Shown one piece after another: positions 1 to 8,996 of a DNA stretch of 64,000 bases. Position 1 is the stretch's first letter. The number at the start of each line of letters is the position of its first letter. Made by a program: the position numbers and the translations under genes. Source of the DNA: Robertkochia marina (lineage in GTDB: Bacteria > Bacteroidota > Bacteroidia > Flavobacteriales > Flavobacteriaceae); NCBI RefSeq assembly GCF_004799345.1, contig NZ_SSMC01000003.1, forward strand, positions 186,001 to 250,000, given 5' to 3'. The notes beneath the pieces are model-generated. The model saw only the letters and a program-made list of their open reading frames with translations, was not told the origin of the DNA and did no database searches.

Positions 1-341
1 AGAATATGACTGTGACCGCAAATAAAGAGCTTCGGCGGATCTTTTTTTATCGCCTCCCTGATTCGTTTATCGTACCTTCCGGGATACCCTCCTATGTGGG
101 TGATCCACACATCTACTCCTTCACACATGAATCGGTTGTTTTCCGGGAATTCGGTGCGAACTTCATGATCATCAATATTGCCCCAAACCCCCTTCAGAGG
201 TTTTACCTTCTTCAGGGTATCGGTAACAGCAAGGTCGCCTACATCACCGGCATGCCATATTTCATCGGCTTCATGAGCGTATTTCAGGATCTTATCATCG
301 AGATGGCTGTGGGTATCAGACAGGAGAAGGATTCGGGTCAT
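1..341 (-). CDS. Metallophosphoesterase (YfcE/MJ0936-type), partial at left edge
   Basis: Reading leftward from the ATG at 341 gives a calcineurin-like phosphoesterase that runs off the window, so its C-terminus is missing. Visible metal-binding motifs in order are LLLSDTHSH (D-x-H) near residue 8, HAGDVGD near 35, GNIDDHE near 57 and FICGHSH at the window edge. This is the pattern of the small YfcE/MJ0936-type phosphodiesterases, which hydrolyse phosphodiester bonds with two divalent metals; the substrate cannot be told. It is divergent from truA with about 90 bp between the starts. The opposite-strand reading frame covering the same bases is a shadow. Confidence 0.85.
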   Translation of the reverse strand, partial: MTRILLLSDTHSHLDDKILKYAHEADEIWHAGDVGDLAVTDTLKKVKPLKGVWGNIDDHEVRTEFPENNRFMCEGVDVWITHIGGYPGRYDKRIREAIKKDPPKLFICGHSHI

Positions 342-398
342 AAAACTTAAAAAATAATTAAATACGCCCCCTATCAGAAGCGTATGTTATATATTAGA

Positions 399-406
399 TA
401 TCTTTG
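399..406 (+). promoter_or_regulatory. Bacteroidota -7 box TATCTTTG before truA
   Basis: TATCTTTG matches the Bacteroidota -7 consensus TAnnTTTG and lies 28 bp before the truA start codon. I see no TTTG at the usual 19-21 nt upstream, so the call rests on the -7 box and position. Confidence 0.45.
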
Positions 407-434
407 CAGGCCTACACAAAAGTAGCATTTTGCT

Positions 435-1190
435 TTGAGATATTTTGTTGAGTTTTCATACCACGGCAAGGCCTATCACGGTTGGCAGCGTCAGCCCAAT
501 GCCACCTCGGTACAGGAGATCCTCGAAAGAGCATTTAGCCTCTTGTTAAGGCAGCCCCTTGCCGTAACCGGAGCCGGTAGAACAGATGCCGGGGTGCATG
601 CCAGCATGATGGTGGCGCATTTTGACACGGATCATCCAGTGGATATGGAGGATCTGACGTATCGCTTGAACCGATTTCTGCCGGGCGATATTGCCGTGCA
701 TCGTATCTACCGGGTGCAGCCTGATGCTCATGCAAGGTTTGATGCTACCTCAAGAAGCTATGAATACCATCTCGTTCAGGAGAAATCTCCATTTCTTAAA
801 GACCTTGCTTATGAATACAGGGCACCGCTTGATGTATCGAAGATGAATAGTGCTGCTGCCCTCTTGATGGAATACGAGGATTTTGAATGTTTTTCACGGT
901 CAAAGACGGATGTAAAGACGTATTTTTGCAAAATATCAAGAGCAGAATGGGAGGAGGTATCTCCTTCAAAACTGATCTTTCATATTACGGCCGACCGCTT
1001 TTTGCGAAACATGGTACGAGCTGTAGTGGGCACCCTTTTGCAAATCGGCGAAGGAAAGCTTGATGAGGAAGGCCTGAGACGTATTATCATGAGTAAAAAT
1101 CGCAGTGAGGCCGGAGCCTCTGTTCCTGCTCATGGCTTATACCTGACGGATGTTTCATACCCAAAAACAATATTAAAAACGAATGAGTAA
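435..1190 (+). CDS. truA: tRNA pseudouridine(38-40) synthase TruA
   Basis: 251 aa, the normal TruA length. TruA isomerises uridines 38-40 in the tRNA anticodon arm. The family motif GAGRTDAGVHA is present, with the catalytic Asp at residue 51, and the N-terminus RYFVEFSYHGKAYHGWQRQ is the conserved family start. The start codon is TTG at 435: an in-frame TAG lies at 423-425 and no ATG or GTG comes before the conserved N-terminus. The last 8 bp overlap the next gene, so the exporter is probably translated from the same transcript. Confidence 0.95.
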   Translation: MRYFVEFSYHGKAYHGWQRQPNATSVQEILERAFSLLLRQPLAVTGAGRTDAGVHASMMVAHFDTDHPVDMEDLTYRLNRFLPGDIAVHRIYRVQPDAHARFDATSRSYEYHLVQEKSPFLKDLAYEYRAPLDVSKMNSAAALLMEYEDFECFSRSKTDVKTYFCKISRAEWEEVSPSKLIFHITADRFLRNMVRAVVGTLLQIGEGKLDEEGLRRIIMSKNRSEAGASVPAHGLYLTDVSYPKTILKTNE

Positions 1191-2958
1191 GGATACTACA
1201 GGGAAATCGTTTGATCTGAATCTTTTTAAAAGATTGATGAGATATACCCAACCGTATAAGGTGACTTTTTTTGGGGTTGCTTTTGCGGCTTTAATGCTGT
1301 CTTTCTTTTCTTCTGTACGGCCCATAATTCTAAGGTATACTGTTAATGATTATATCATTGGTAAAGATGCCGAATCCCTGCTGTATTTTGTGTTATTAAT
1401 GACCGCAGCCCTGGTCTTGGAGGTGATCAGCCAACTGTCGTTCATTTATTTTGCCAATTGGCTCGGACAATCAGTGATCAGAGATATCCGGCTTAAACTC
1501 TTTAATCATATGATACGTTTCCGGATGAAGTATTTTGATAGTTCATCGGTCGGGATTCTCGTAACAAGAGCCGTGAATGATATAGAGCGTATTGCTGCCA
1601 TTTTCAGCGACGGACTTTTTATGATCGTCAGTGATCTTCTTAAAATGACAGTGGTAGCCGGGGTAATGATCTATTTTAACTGGAAACTTTCTGTGATCAT
1701 TTTTGCCGTACTTCCTTTAATGTTATACGCTACCCGCCTTTTTCAAAAAGCCATGAAAAAAGCCTTTATAGAGGTGCGTAAAGAGGTGGCTAATTTAAAT
1801 TCCTTTGTCCAGGAGCGATTAACAGGAATGAAGATCGTACAGTTGTTTGTTCGGGAAAAGAAGGAGTACGATGATTTTGTTGCGATCAATGAAAAGCATA
1901 AAACAGCCTGGATCAATACGGTGTGGTATAATTCTATTTTTATAGCCGTTGTTGAGATGATGGCAGCGGTCACCACCGGACTTTTAGTTTGGTATGGAGG
2001 ATTGCAGGCTGTGATGAATAATGATATGGCAAAACTTGGAGATGTCTTTATGTTCATCATGTTGTCTACCATGATCTTCCGTCCGCTTAGACAGATCGCC
2101 GATAAGTTCAATACCCTTCAAATGGGTATGGTAGCTGCCAACCGGGTTTTTGATGTTCTGGATACTCAAAGCAGGGTAGAAGAGACCGGAACGGTAAAAG
2201 CTGGTCACTTTAAAGGTAAGATCGAATTCGATAAGGTACGCTTTGAATATGTGGCCGATGAAGAAGTGTTAAAAGGAATCAGTTTCACTGCACAACCGGG
2301 TGAGACTGTGGCAATAGTAGGGGCTACAGGAGCAGGAAAGTCAACCATTATTAACCTGCTTAACAGGTTTTATGATATCAAGGCCGGAGAGATTCGTGTA
2401 GATGATCAGAATATCAATGATTTTACCGTAGAATCACTCAGAAACGAGATCGCTATCGTATTGCAGGATGTGTTCTTATTCGCCGATACCATTCTGAATA
2501 ATATTACTCTGAAAAATCCTGATATATCTGAAGAGGAGGTAATCGCCGCCGCCAAGGAGATCGGGATTCATAAATTCATCAAGAGCCTTCCGGGAGGTTA
2601 TCATTACAATGTGAAGGAAAGAGGGAGTATGCTATCCAGCGGACAGCGACAGCTGATCGCTTTCCTGAGAGCCTATGTGAGTGATCCTTCTATTCTGGTG
2701 TTGGATGAAGCAACCTCGTCTGTAGACGGACATTCTGAAAAACTTATTCAAAAGGCAACTGAGAGGGTAACTAAGGGGAGAACGTCCATGGTGATTGCCC
2801 ACCGCCTTGCTACCGTGAAAAAAGCCGATAAGATCCTGGTAATGGAAGCCGGGAAGATCATTGAAGAAGGCACGCATGATGATCTGCTTAAGAAGGAAGA
2901 TGGGCATTACCGTAAACTTTACGAGGTGCAGTTTATGGCGGAGGAAGAGGCTGTTTAG
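1183..2958 (+). CDS. ABC transporter, fused permease/ATPase (MsbA type)
   Basis: 591 aa half-transporter exporter. The N-terminal ~320 residues form the six-helix ABC type-1 transmembrane domain; the rest is the ATPase. Walker A GATGAGKS is at 380-387 (Lys386), the signature LSSGQRQ near 486, Walker B ILVLDEATSS near 506 and the H-loop AHR near 540. Close Bacteroidota relatives are annotated as lipid A or multidrug exporters; the sequence alone does not decide the substrate. It overlaps truA by 8 bp and converges on cdaA with a single base between the stop codons, with no room for a terminator. Confidence 0.9.
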   Translation: MSKDTTGKSFDLNLFKRLMRYTQPYKVTFFGVAFAALMLSFFSSVRPIILRYTVNDYIIGKDAESLLYFVLLMTAALVLEVISQLSFIYFANWLGQSVIRDIRLKLFNHMIRFRMKYFDSSSVGILVTRAVNDIERIAAIFSDGLFMIVSDLLKMTVVAGVMIYFNWKLSVIIFAVLPLMLYATRLFQKAMKKAFIEVRKEVANLNSFVQERLTGMKIVQLFVREKKEYDDFVAINEKHKTAWINTVWYNSIFIAVVEMMAAVTTGLLVWYGGLQAVMNNDMAKLGDVFMFIMLSTMIFRPLRQIADKFNTLQMGMVAANRVFDVLDTQSRVEETGTVKAGHFKGKIEFDKVRFEYVADEEVLKGISFTAQPGETVAIVGATGAGKSTIINLLNRFYDIKAGEIRVDDQNINDFTVESLRNEIAIVLQDVFLFADTILNNITLKNPDISEEEVIAAAKEIGIHKFIKSLPGGYHYNVKERGSMLSSGQRQLIAFLRAYVSDPSILVLDEATSSVDGHSEKLIQKATERVTKGRTSMVIAHRLATVKKADKILVMEAGKIIEEGTHDDLLKKEDGHYRKLYEVQFMAEEEAV

Positions 2959-2959
2959 T

Positions 2960-3745
2960 TTAAGCCAGATCCTTTTTAAGCATTTCGATGAGTTCTTCGT
3001 TGTCTTCAAAAAGCACAAACTCACCATTCTTAATATAAGAAAGCTGTCCGGTTTCTTCGCTTACCACTAAAGCCACCGCATCTGTTTTCTCTGAAATGCC
3101 CACTGCAGCCCTGTGGCGTAATCCGAAGCGAAGGGGAATGCTTCTTTCATTAGATACCGGAAGAATTACCCGGGTCGCGGTGATCTGGTTGTCTTCAATG
3201 ATAACAGCCCCATCGTGAAGCGGACTGTTCTTAAAGAAAATGCTCTCAATGATGGGCTGGGTAACTTCAATATTCATCGAATCTCCCGTATTCTTTACAA
3301 AATCAAGCGGACTGTTTCTTTCCAGAACGATGATGGCTCCGGTATAGGTCTTACTCATTTTTTCGCAGGCACGTACAATGGCCTCTACATCGGTCTCCAG
3401 TTGTATGGTCTTAGGCTTCAGGATCTTTAAGCGTTTTAAAACTCCGCTTTTTCCTCCAATATTGGTAGACCCCACCATAAGCAGGAACTTTCGTATTTCC
3501 TGCTGAAATACCACGATGAGGGCAAAAAATCCGACCCCGATGAATTTTCCGAAAATATTGCTGAGTACCCTCATGTTCAGGGCTTCAGTAATGAGGTATA
3601 TGAAGTAAATGATCACAATGCCCAGGAAAATATTAATGGCAACGGTACCCTTTAATAATTTATAAAGGGAATACATAAGAAAGGCCACCAATACAATATC
3701 GATGATATCGATGATCTTAAATTCGAGAAAATCAAATAACTCCAA
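2960..3745 (-). CDS. cdaA: Diadenylate cyclase CdaA
   Basis: 261 aa membrane-bound diadenylate cyclase (DAC, DisA_N domain), which makes cyclic di-AMP from two ATP. Three hydrophobic helices occupy about residues 12-30, 34-52 and 68-83, as in CdaA/YbbP. The DAC domain follows, with both signature motifs DGA (178-180) and RHR (210-212). Length and architecture are standard. It lies head to head with nothing: about 200 bp of short direct repeats separate it from folP, which is on the same strand, an arrangement common in Flavobacteriia. Confidence 0.95.
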   Translation of the reverse strand: MELFDFLEFKIIDIIDIVLVAFLMYSLYKLLKGTVAINIFLGIVIIYFIYLITEALNMRVLSNIFGKFIGVGFFALIVVFQQEIRKFLLMVGSTNIGGKSGVLKRLKILKPKTIQLETDVEAIVRACEKMSKTYTGAIIVLERNSPLDFVKNTGDSMNIEVTQPIIESIFFKNSPLHDGAVIIEDNQITATRVILPVSNERSIPLRFGLRHRAAVGISEKTDAVALVVSEETGQLSYIKNGEFVLFEDNEELIEMLKKDLA

Positions 3746-3797
3746 AGTAGGCAGGTTTTATGTAAAAATACAGTTATGAATGAATAAATAAAAAATT

Positions 3798-3948
<151 letters not shown>

Positions 3949-4779
3949 TCACTTTTCACCTGTCATCCTTCCAAACAGGTTTACACACTGCACCGCTTCT
4001 TTCACATCATGAACTCTGAGGATGTTGGCTCCCTTTTGCAGGCATAGGGTATTTAGTACGGTGGTGCCATTCAGGGCTTCATCAGGAGAGATCCCCAGGG
4101 TTTTATAGATCATAGACTTTCGGCTTACTCCTGCCAGTATAGGCTTGTCGAGTATGCTCAGGTGATCAAGGTGCTGCAACAAAGTAAAGTTTTGTTCAAT
4201 GTTCTTGGCGAAACCAAACCCCGGATCAATAATTACATCATTGACCTTATGATCGCGGGCCTTTGCAATTTGTTGGGAGAAGAAAAAAGTGATCTCTTTC
4301 AGCAGATCATCATAGGTGGCCATTTGTTTCATATTTTGAGGAGTCCCCTTCATATGCATCATGATATAAGGTACCGCCAGTTGGCCGGCCAGGGGTATCA
4401 TGTTCTCATCAAGAGTGCCCCCCGAAATATCATTGATGATTGCCGCTCCGGCTCCAATATTCTCTTTTGCAACTTTTGCCCTGAAAGTATCTATAGAGAT
4501 CAAGGCATCCGGGAAATTTTTAAGGATAAGGGTAGTGGCCTCGACCGTTCTGCGAAGTTCTTCCTCCTCTGCAATATCATCAGCCCCCGGCCTGGAGCTA
4601 TACCCGCCTACATCTATAAAATCAGCACCATCTTCAAGCATCTGCTCTGCTTGCTGCAACAAAGCTGTTTCATCATTGTATCGGCCGCCGTCATAAAAAG
4701 AATCAGGGGTGACATTTAAAATTCCCATCACCTTCGGAGAGGAGAGATTCACAAGGGTACCTTTACAATTAATTGTCAT
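3949..4779 (-). CDS. folP: Dihydropteroate synthase
   Basis: 276 aa TIM-barrel enzyme that condenses p-aminobenzoate with hydroxymethyl-dihydropterin diphosphate in folate synthesis; it is the sulfonamide target. Pterin-site motif MGILNVTPDSF (residues 18-28), DVGGYSSRPGA near 57 and IIDPGFGFAKN are characteristic. Length is normal. The last five residues are encoded inside a short-repeat array, suggesting the original C-terminus was replaced or extended by repeat DNA, which the fold would tolerate. Divergent from the DUF1599 gene. Confidence 0.95.
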   Translation of the reverse strand: MTINCKGTLVNLSSPKVMGILNVTPDSFYDGGRYNDETALLQQAEQMLEDGADFIDVGGYSSRPGADDIAEEEELRRTVEATTLILKNFPDALISIDTFRAKVAKENIGAGAAIINDISGGTLDENMIPLAGQLAVPYIMMHMKGTPQNMKQMATYDDLLKEITFFFSQQIAKARDHKVNDVIIDPGFGFAKNIEQNFTLLQHLDHLSILDKPILAGVSRKSMIYKTLGISPDEALNGTTVLNTLCLQKGANILRVHDVKEAVQCVNLFGRMTGEK

Positions 4780-4842
4780 AAGTTGTTAGTAAAAAAATGA
4801 TTTCCTTGAGCAGCACGGGGCTGTGTCTTACGGGAAAACTCC

Positions 4843-4850
4843 TATTTTTG
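4843..4850 (+). promoter_or_regulatory. -7 box TATTTTTG before the DUF1599 gene
   Basis: TATTTTTG matches TAnnTTTG and is 48 bp upstream of the ATG at 4899. No convincing -33 TTTG at the expected spacing. Confidence 0.35.
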
Positions 4851-4898
4851 AACAAATGATTATTTTACGCGAAATTTAAACAAAATTAGAGCAACCTC

Positions 4899-5447
4899 AT
4901 GCATGATACCTCGAAACAATACGACGCTGTAGTGAACCACTGCCGGGAACTTTTTTCTAAAAAGATGAAAGATTACGGTAGTGCCTGGAGAATACTGCGT
5001 CTCCCATCGCTGACGGATCAGATCTTTATAAAGGCACAACGTATCCGGTCGCTGCAGGAAAACGCTGAACGTCGGGTTGATGAAGATGAGGTGGCTGAAT
5101 TCATTGGTATCATAAATTATTCGGTGATGGCCCTGATTCAGATAGACAAAGGTATTGCCAAGGAGCCCGATCTTGATGTTGAAGAGGCAGTGAAACTGTA
5201 CGATGAAAAGATAGCCCTTACCAAAACCCTGATGGAAAATAAGAATCATGATTATGGCGAGGCCTGGAGAGATATGAGGGTGAGTTCGCTTACAGATCTT
5301 ATCCTTCAAAAGCTGCTCAGGGTAAAGCAGATCGAAGATAATAAAGGAGAGACCCTGGTCAGCGAAGGCATCGATGCCAACTACCAGGACATGATCAATT
5401 ATGCCATTTTTGCTTTGATACTTTTAGAAGCTTTTGACCCTGCTTAA
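4899..5447 (+). CDS. DUF1599 (nucleotide modification associated domain 1) protein, duplicated domain
   Basis: 182 aa made of two tandem copies of the DUF1599/Nmad1 domain. The first copy (about 5-85) carries KMKDYGSAWRILR and SLTDQIFIKAQRI; the second (about 100-175) carries KNHDYGEAWRDMR and SLTDLILQKLLRV. The D-Y-G-x-A-W motif is thus repeated. The family is named for association with nucleotide-modification loci, but this tandem form is a conserved Bacteroidota housekeeping neighbour of folP, the BT_3928-like gene and tpiA, as here. Biochemical function unknown. Confidence 0.85.
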   Translation: MHDTSKQYDAVVNHCRELFSKKMKDYGSAWRILRLPSLTDQIFIKAQRIRSLQENAERRVDEDEVAEFIGIINYSVMALIQIDKGIAKEPDLDVEEAVKLYDEKIALTKTLMENKNHDYGEAWRDMRVSSLTDLILQKLLRVKQIEDNKGETLVSEGIDANYQDMINYAIFALILLEAFDPA

Positions 5448-5489
5448 ACTATTTTTCTTCCCCATTATTAACCATCATACTTTACGGCT

Positions 5490-6584
5490 ATGAATCTAAT
5501 TACACAAATATCACGAATACTGGTAGGATGTATTTTCATCCTGAGCGGACTCATTAAAATGAATGACCCGGTTGGTTTTTCGTTTAAACTGGATGAATAT
5601 TTTGGGGCTGATGTCCTGAATTTAGAGTTTCTGCAACCCCTGGCCCTAACTTTCGCGATCATCCTCGTAATTCTGGAAGTACTTTTGGGTGTTGCCTTGT
5701 TGCTGGGCTATAAAAAAAGATGGACGTTGTGGAGTTTACTGGCCATGATCGTCTTTTTTACATTTTTAACCTTTTATTCGGCCTATTTCAATAAGGTGAC
5801 CGATTGTGGATGTTTCGGCGATGCCATTAAATTAACCCCATGGGAGTCGTTTACCAAAGATGTGGTTCTTCTGTTGCTGATCCTGATCCTGATGGCAGGG
5901 CAGCGTTTTATTCAACCGCTTTTTAATACAAAAGTTTCCGGCGTGGTTATGGGAATAGTGCTTTTAGGCTGCTCCTTTCTGAGTTATCACGTTATAGAGC
6001 ATCTTCCGCTGGTTGATTTCCGACCCTATGAGGTGGGTGCTAATATTCCGCAAGGTATGAGTATTCCGGATGGTGCTCCCGAACCTGTATTTGAATACTC
6101 CTGGAAGTTCAAGGTGAATGGAGAAGAGAAAGTGATCGTGACCAATGGAGATTACCCCCAGGTGGAGGGTGAATTCATAGATGTGGAAACCGAAGAGGTG
6201 CAAGCGGGATACGAGCCGCCCATTCATGACTTTACCATGGAGAAGGACGGGGTGGATCATACTGCCGAATTGATGTCTAAAGATAAATTATTCATTATCG
6301 TTGCCCGGGATCTCGAAAAGTCAAATAAGCATGCGCTGGCAGCCTTGAAAGAGCAAATAACCGCAGCAAAAAATAAGGGGTATGAAGTAATTGGCTTATC
6401 GGCATCTTCCGAAGAGGTGTCAAAACAGCTCACGAGTCAATACGGACTTGATCTCGACCTTTATTTCTGTGATCTGACTACGCTGAAGACCATTGTACGT
6501 TCAAATCCGGGTATTCTTATCCTTGAAAAAGGCACCATTACTGAAAAGTTGCATTTCAACGATATCGGGGAGCTGAGGTTTTAA
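5490..6584 (+). CDS. BT_3928-type DoxX/MauE membrane protein
   Basis: 364 aa. About the first 150 residues form four transmembrane helices of the DoxX/MauE type, starting ISRILVGCIFILSGLIKMNDPVGF and including the Cys pair DCGCFGD near residue 109. A soluble segment follows, and the C-terminal ~100 residues look thioredoxin-like but without an obvious CxxC. MauE-like proteins help disulfide or redox chemistry at the membrane; that role is inference here. It is preceded by the DUF1599 gene (42 bp gap) and followed by tpiA, the order usual in Bacteroidota. Confidence 0.8.
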   Translation: MNLITQISRILVGCIFILSGLIKMNDPVGFSFKLDEYFGADVLNLEFLQPLALTFAIILVILEVLLGVALLLGYKKRWTLWSLLAMIVFFTFLTFYSAYFNKVTDCGCFGDAIKLTPWESFTKDVVLLLLILILMAGQRFIQPLFNTKVSGVVMGIVLLGCSFLSYHVIEHLPLVDFRPYEVGANIPQGMSIPDGAPEPVFEYSWKFKVNGEEKVIVTNGDYPQVEGEFIDVETEEVQAGYEPPIHDFTMEKDGVDHTAELMSKDKLFIIVARDLEKSNKHALAALKEQITAAKNKGYEVIGLSASSEEVSKQLTSQYGLDLDLYFCDLTTLKTIVRSNPGILILEKGTITEKLHFNDIGELRF

Positions 6585-6669
6585 AAAGAAAGCCGTAGCG
6601 AAGTGTAGGATTATTTTGGTTGCCTGTCATATACTTTGGCAGGGGAGGTCGTATGTCTTTCTTTATTAA

Positions 6670-6677
6670 TATTTTTG
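6670..6677 (+). promoter_or_regulatory. -7 box TATTTTTG before tpiA
   Basis: TATTTTTG fits TAnnTTTG, 78 bp upstream of the tpiA ATG, inside the 170-bp gap after the BT_3928-like gene. No -33 TTTG at 19-21 nt. Confidence 0.35.
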
Positions 6678-6754
6678 TATGGATTTCGGGAAATATGACC
6701 TTCCCGATATGTAAAAACTTTACCAACCACAGAGAAATCTAAAAATATAGTCTC

Positions 6755-7504
6755 ATGAGGAGAGAAATTGTCGCCGGAAACTGGAAAATGAATATGGATC
6801 TGGCTCAGACCGAGTCACTGATAGATGAATTGATAAGAACCCTGCCCGAAACCAAGGCAGAGGTCATGATCGCACCAACCTTTACAAGCCTTTACAGGGC
6901 CTTTCAATTACTGAGAACTCATAAGATCGAGGTAGTTGCTCAAAACATGCACTTTGAAGAGAGCGGGGCCTATACCGGAGAGATCTCTGCAGGCATGCTT
7001 AAAAGTATTGGTGTAAACACGGTCATTCTTGGACATTCAGAACGTCGTGCCTATTTTGGAGAGACGGATGAAATTCTGGCAAAGAAGGTTAATACAGCAT
7101 TAGAACAAGAGATGGAGATCATCTTTTGTTTTGGGGAAGAACTGGAAGACAGAAAGTCCGGGAATCATTTTAAGGTAGTAGCCTCTCAGTTAAAAAATGC
7201 CCTGTTCCATTTGCCGGCAGACCAATGGAAGAATATCATTCTGGCTTATGAGCCGGTATGGGCTATCGGAACAGGAGAAACAGCTAGTCCGGAGCAGGCG
7301 CAGGAAATGCATGAATTTATCAGGAAAACCATTGCAGAGGTCTACAATGACGACCTTGCGCAGGGTGTTTCTATTCTATACGGAGGTAGTGTGAAACCGA
7401 ACAATGCCGCTGAGATCTTTTCAAAGCCGGATGTTGATGGTGGACTAATAGGTGGGGCTTCCTTGAAAGCAGCCGACTTTGGGGCCATCGCATCGGCCTT
7501 TTAA
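6755..7504 (+). CDS. tpiA: Triosephosphate isomerase
   Basis: 249 aa, the normal length. It interconverts glyceraldehyde-3-phosphate and dihydroxyacetone phosphate in glycolysis and gluconeogenesis. Catalytic residues are visible: Lys11 in GNWKMN, His94 in ILGHSERR, Glu166 in AYEPVWAIGTG, and the phosphate-binding YGGSVKPNN and GGLIGGASL near the C-terminus. It is followed after 15 bp by prmA and then clpS, so the three genes probably share a transcript. Confidence 0.97.
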   Translation: MRREIVAGNWKMNMDLAQTESLIDELIRTLPETKAEVMIAPTFTSLYRAFQLLRTHKIEVVAQNMHFEESGAYTGEISAGMLKSIGVNTVILGHSERRAYFGETDEILAKKVNTALEQEMEIIFCFGEELEDRKSGNHFKVVASQLKNALFHLPADQWKNIILAYEPVWAIGTGETASPEQAQEMHEFIRKTIAEVYNDDLAQGVSILYGGSVKPNNAAEIFSKPDVDGGLIGGASLKAADFGAIASAF

Positions 7505-7519
7505 TTTTATCCCCGGAAC

Positions 7520-8368
7520 ATGTCAGCAATATATCTGGAATTTGATTTTAAAGTCTCGCCTAAAACTCCTTTCACAGACATTCTGATGGCTGAATTGGGT
7601 TCGGTCGGATTTGAAAGTTTTGAGGAAACAGAGGAAGGTCTCATGGGCTATATTCAAAAGGAGTTCTGGAATGAAAATGCCTTGCAGGACCTTTACAGTT
7701 TTGAGAACCCTCTGGTGGAGATCAGCTACGAACAGCGGGAGGTGGAGCAGGTGAACTGGAATGAGGAATGGGAGAAAAATTTTGACCCTATTGTTGTTGA
7801 CGGGAGATGCACGGTAAGAGCGCCTTTTCACGAGAAGGCAACCACCGAGTACGAGGTTATTATAGAACCCAAAATGAGTTTTGGCACCGGCCATCATGAA
7901 ACCACTCATATGATGATACAGTTGTTACTGGACACTGATCTGAAAGAGAAGGATGTTTTAGATATGGGTTGTGGTACCGGGGTCCTGGCCATTCTGGCTG
8001 AAAAGTTGGGTGCACGTCATGCAGACGCCATAGATATTGATAGGTGGTGCTATGAAAATTCTCTTGAAAATGTGGAGCGGAATTCCTGCCGTAACATAGA
8101 TGTATACGAAGGAGATGCGAATTTACTGGAGGGTAAAGAATACGATGTGGTTATTGCCAATATTAACAGGAACATCCTGTTGCAGGATCTTGAAAAATAT
8201 GCAGCTGTTTTAAGAAAAGGAGGTGTGTTACTACTGAGTGGATTTTATGAAGATGATATTCCAATACTGAAAGAGAAGTGTTCATCCTTGAAGTTAAACT
8301 TTACTCAAAAGCTGGAAAAGAATCTGTGGGTTGCTCTAAAATTTTTAAATTTGCGGCAAATTCATTGA
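7520..8368 (+). CDS. prmA: Ribosomal protein L11 methyltransferase
   Basis: 282 aa SAM-dependent methyltransferase that trimethylates ribosomal protein L11. The PrmA motif MSFGTGHHETTHMM, the SAM-binding DMGCGTGVLAI and the acceptor loop VIANINRNIL are all present in order. The N-terminal L11-recognition domain (about 1-95) is present. Sits between tpiA (15 bp) and clpS (2 bp gap). Confidence 0.95.
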   Translation: MSAIYLEFDFKVSPKTPFTDILMAELGSVGFESFEETEEGLMGYIQKEFWNENALQDLYSFENPLVEISYEQREVEQVNWNEEWEKNFDPIVVDGRCTVRAPFHEKATTEYEVIIEPKMSFGTGHHETTHMMIQLLLDTDLKEKDVLDMGCGTGVLAILAEKLGARHADAIDIDRWCYENSLENVERNSCRNIDVYEGDANLLEGKEYDVVIANINRNILLQDLEKYAAVLRKGGVLLLSGFYEDDIPILKEKCSSLKLNFTQKLEKNLWVALKFLNLRQIH

Positions 8369-8370
8369 TT

Positions 8371-8646
8371 ATGAGTACGAAAGAAAAAGTTCTCGAGAAG
8401 TTAGTTATCGAGGAAGATGTCTTAAAGGAAAATGAGATCGTACTTTACAATGATGATGTGAATACTTTTGATCATGTCATCGAAACCCTTATCATTGCTT
8501 GCGATCACACCCCGCTTCAGGCAGAACAATGCTCTCTTATTGTGCACTACAAAGGGAAGTGTACTGTAAAGACAGGAGCATATGACGATCTCAGACCACG
8601 GTGTGAGAAACTTCTGGAAGAAGGCTTGAGCGCAGAAATCGTTTAG
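8371..8646 (+). CDS. clpS: ATP-dependent Clp protease adaptor ClpS
   Basis: 91 aa when started at the ATG at 8371, two bases after the prmA stop; a longer frame to 8278 would lie inside prmA. ClpS binds ClpA/ClpC and delivers N-end-rule substrates. The core VLYNDDVNTFDHVIETL matches the family substrate pocket (NDD...F/T motif), and HYKGKCTVKTG corresponds to the usual H-x-x-G motif region. Followed directly by a strong terminator. Confidence 0.93.
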   Translation: MSTKEKVLEKLVIEEDVLKENEIVLYNDDVNTFDHVIETLIIACDHTPLQAEQCSLIVHYKGKCTVKTGAYDDLRPRCEKLLEEGLSAEIV

Positions 8647-8671
8647 TTTCAGCATACCATAAAACAACCAT

Positions 8672-8706
8672 AAAAAAAAGGAGTGCTTTGTGCACTCCTT
8701 TTTTTA
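8672..8706 (+). terminator. Rho-independent terminator after clpS
   Basis: AAAAGGAGTGC and its complement GCACTCCTTTT flank a TTTGT loop, followed by a T run. The A-tract on the 5' side makes it usable in both directions, ending clpS and also the opposing sulfur operon. Confidence 0.9.
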
Positions 8707-8777
8707 TAAGGATTAGAGGAACTGCTGTTAAAGCTCATAGTTCCTCTAATCTGAGACCCGACATTTGATAGTGTCGA

Positions 8778-8990
8778 TCATTCTTTCTCTATATTGGTAT
8801 CTTTTCCGATAACCTTGTAAAATGGGCAAAATCTGAAAAAGCTGGTCAGTAAAAGTACAATGGCCAGTAACATCATCGCGATTCCGAAATAGCCGGAAAT
8901 AATATTGTAATAGTATAACATAGCTATGAGGAATGAGACCACTACCCGGATGAGCTTGTCTTTCTGACTCATATTTTTCTTCAATCGCAT
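8778..8990 (-). CDS. Small YgaP-like (DUF2892) membrane protein
   Basis: About 70 aa from the ATG at 8990; a GTG two codons earlier directly abuts the upstream stop and is a possible alternative. Two hydrophobic helices (about 14-32 and 36-54) after a KKNMSQKDKLIR start resemble the DUF2892/YgaP membrane domain, which is often linked to rhodaneses. Here it is the last gene after a rhodanese-containing protein, consistent with that association. Function unknown. Confidence 0.75.
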   Translation of the reverse strand: MRLKKNMSQKDKLIRVVVSFLIAMLYYYNIISGYFGIAMMLLAIVLLLTSFFRFCPFYKVIGKDTNIEKE

Positions 8991-8996
8991 AAGCAC

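Noticed and set aside
1-350. Plus-strand 114-codon frame at the left edge
   Set aside because: Antisense to the clear metallophosphoesterase motifs.
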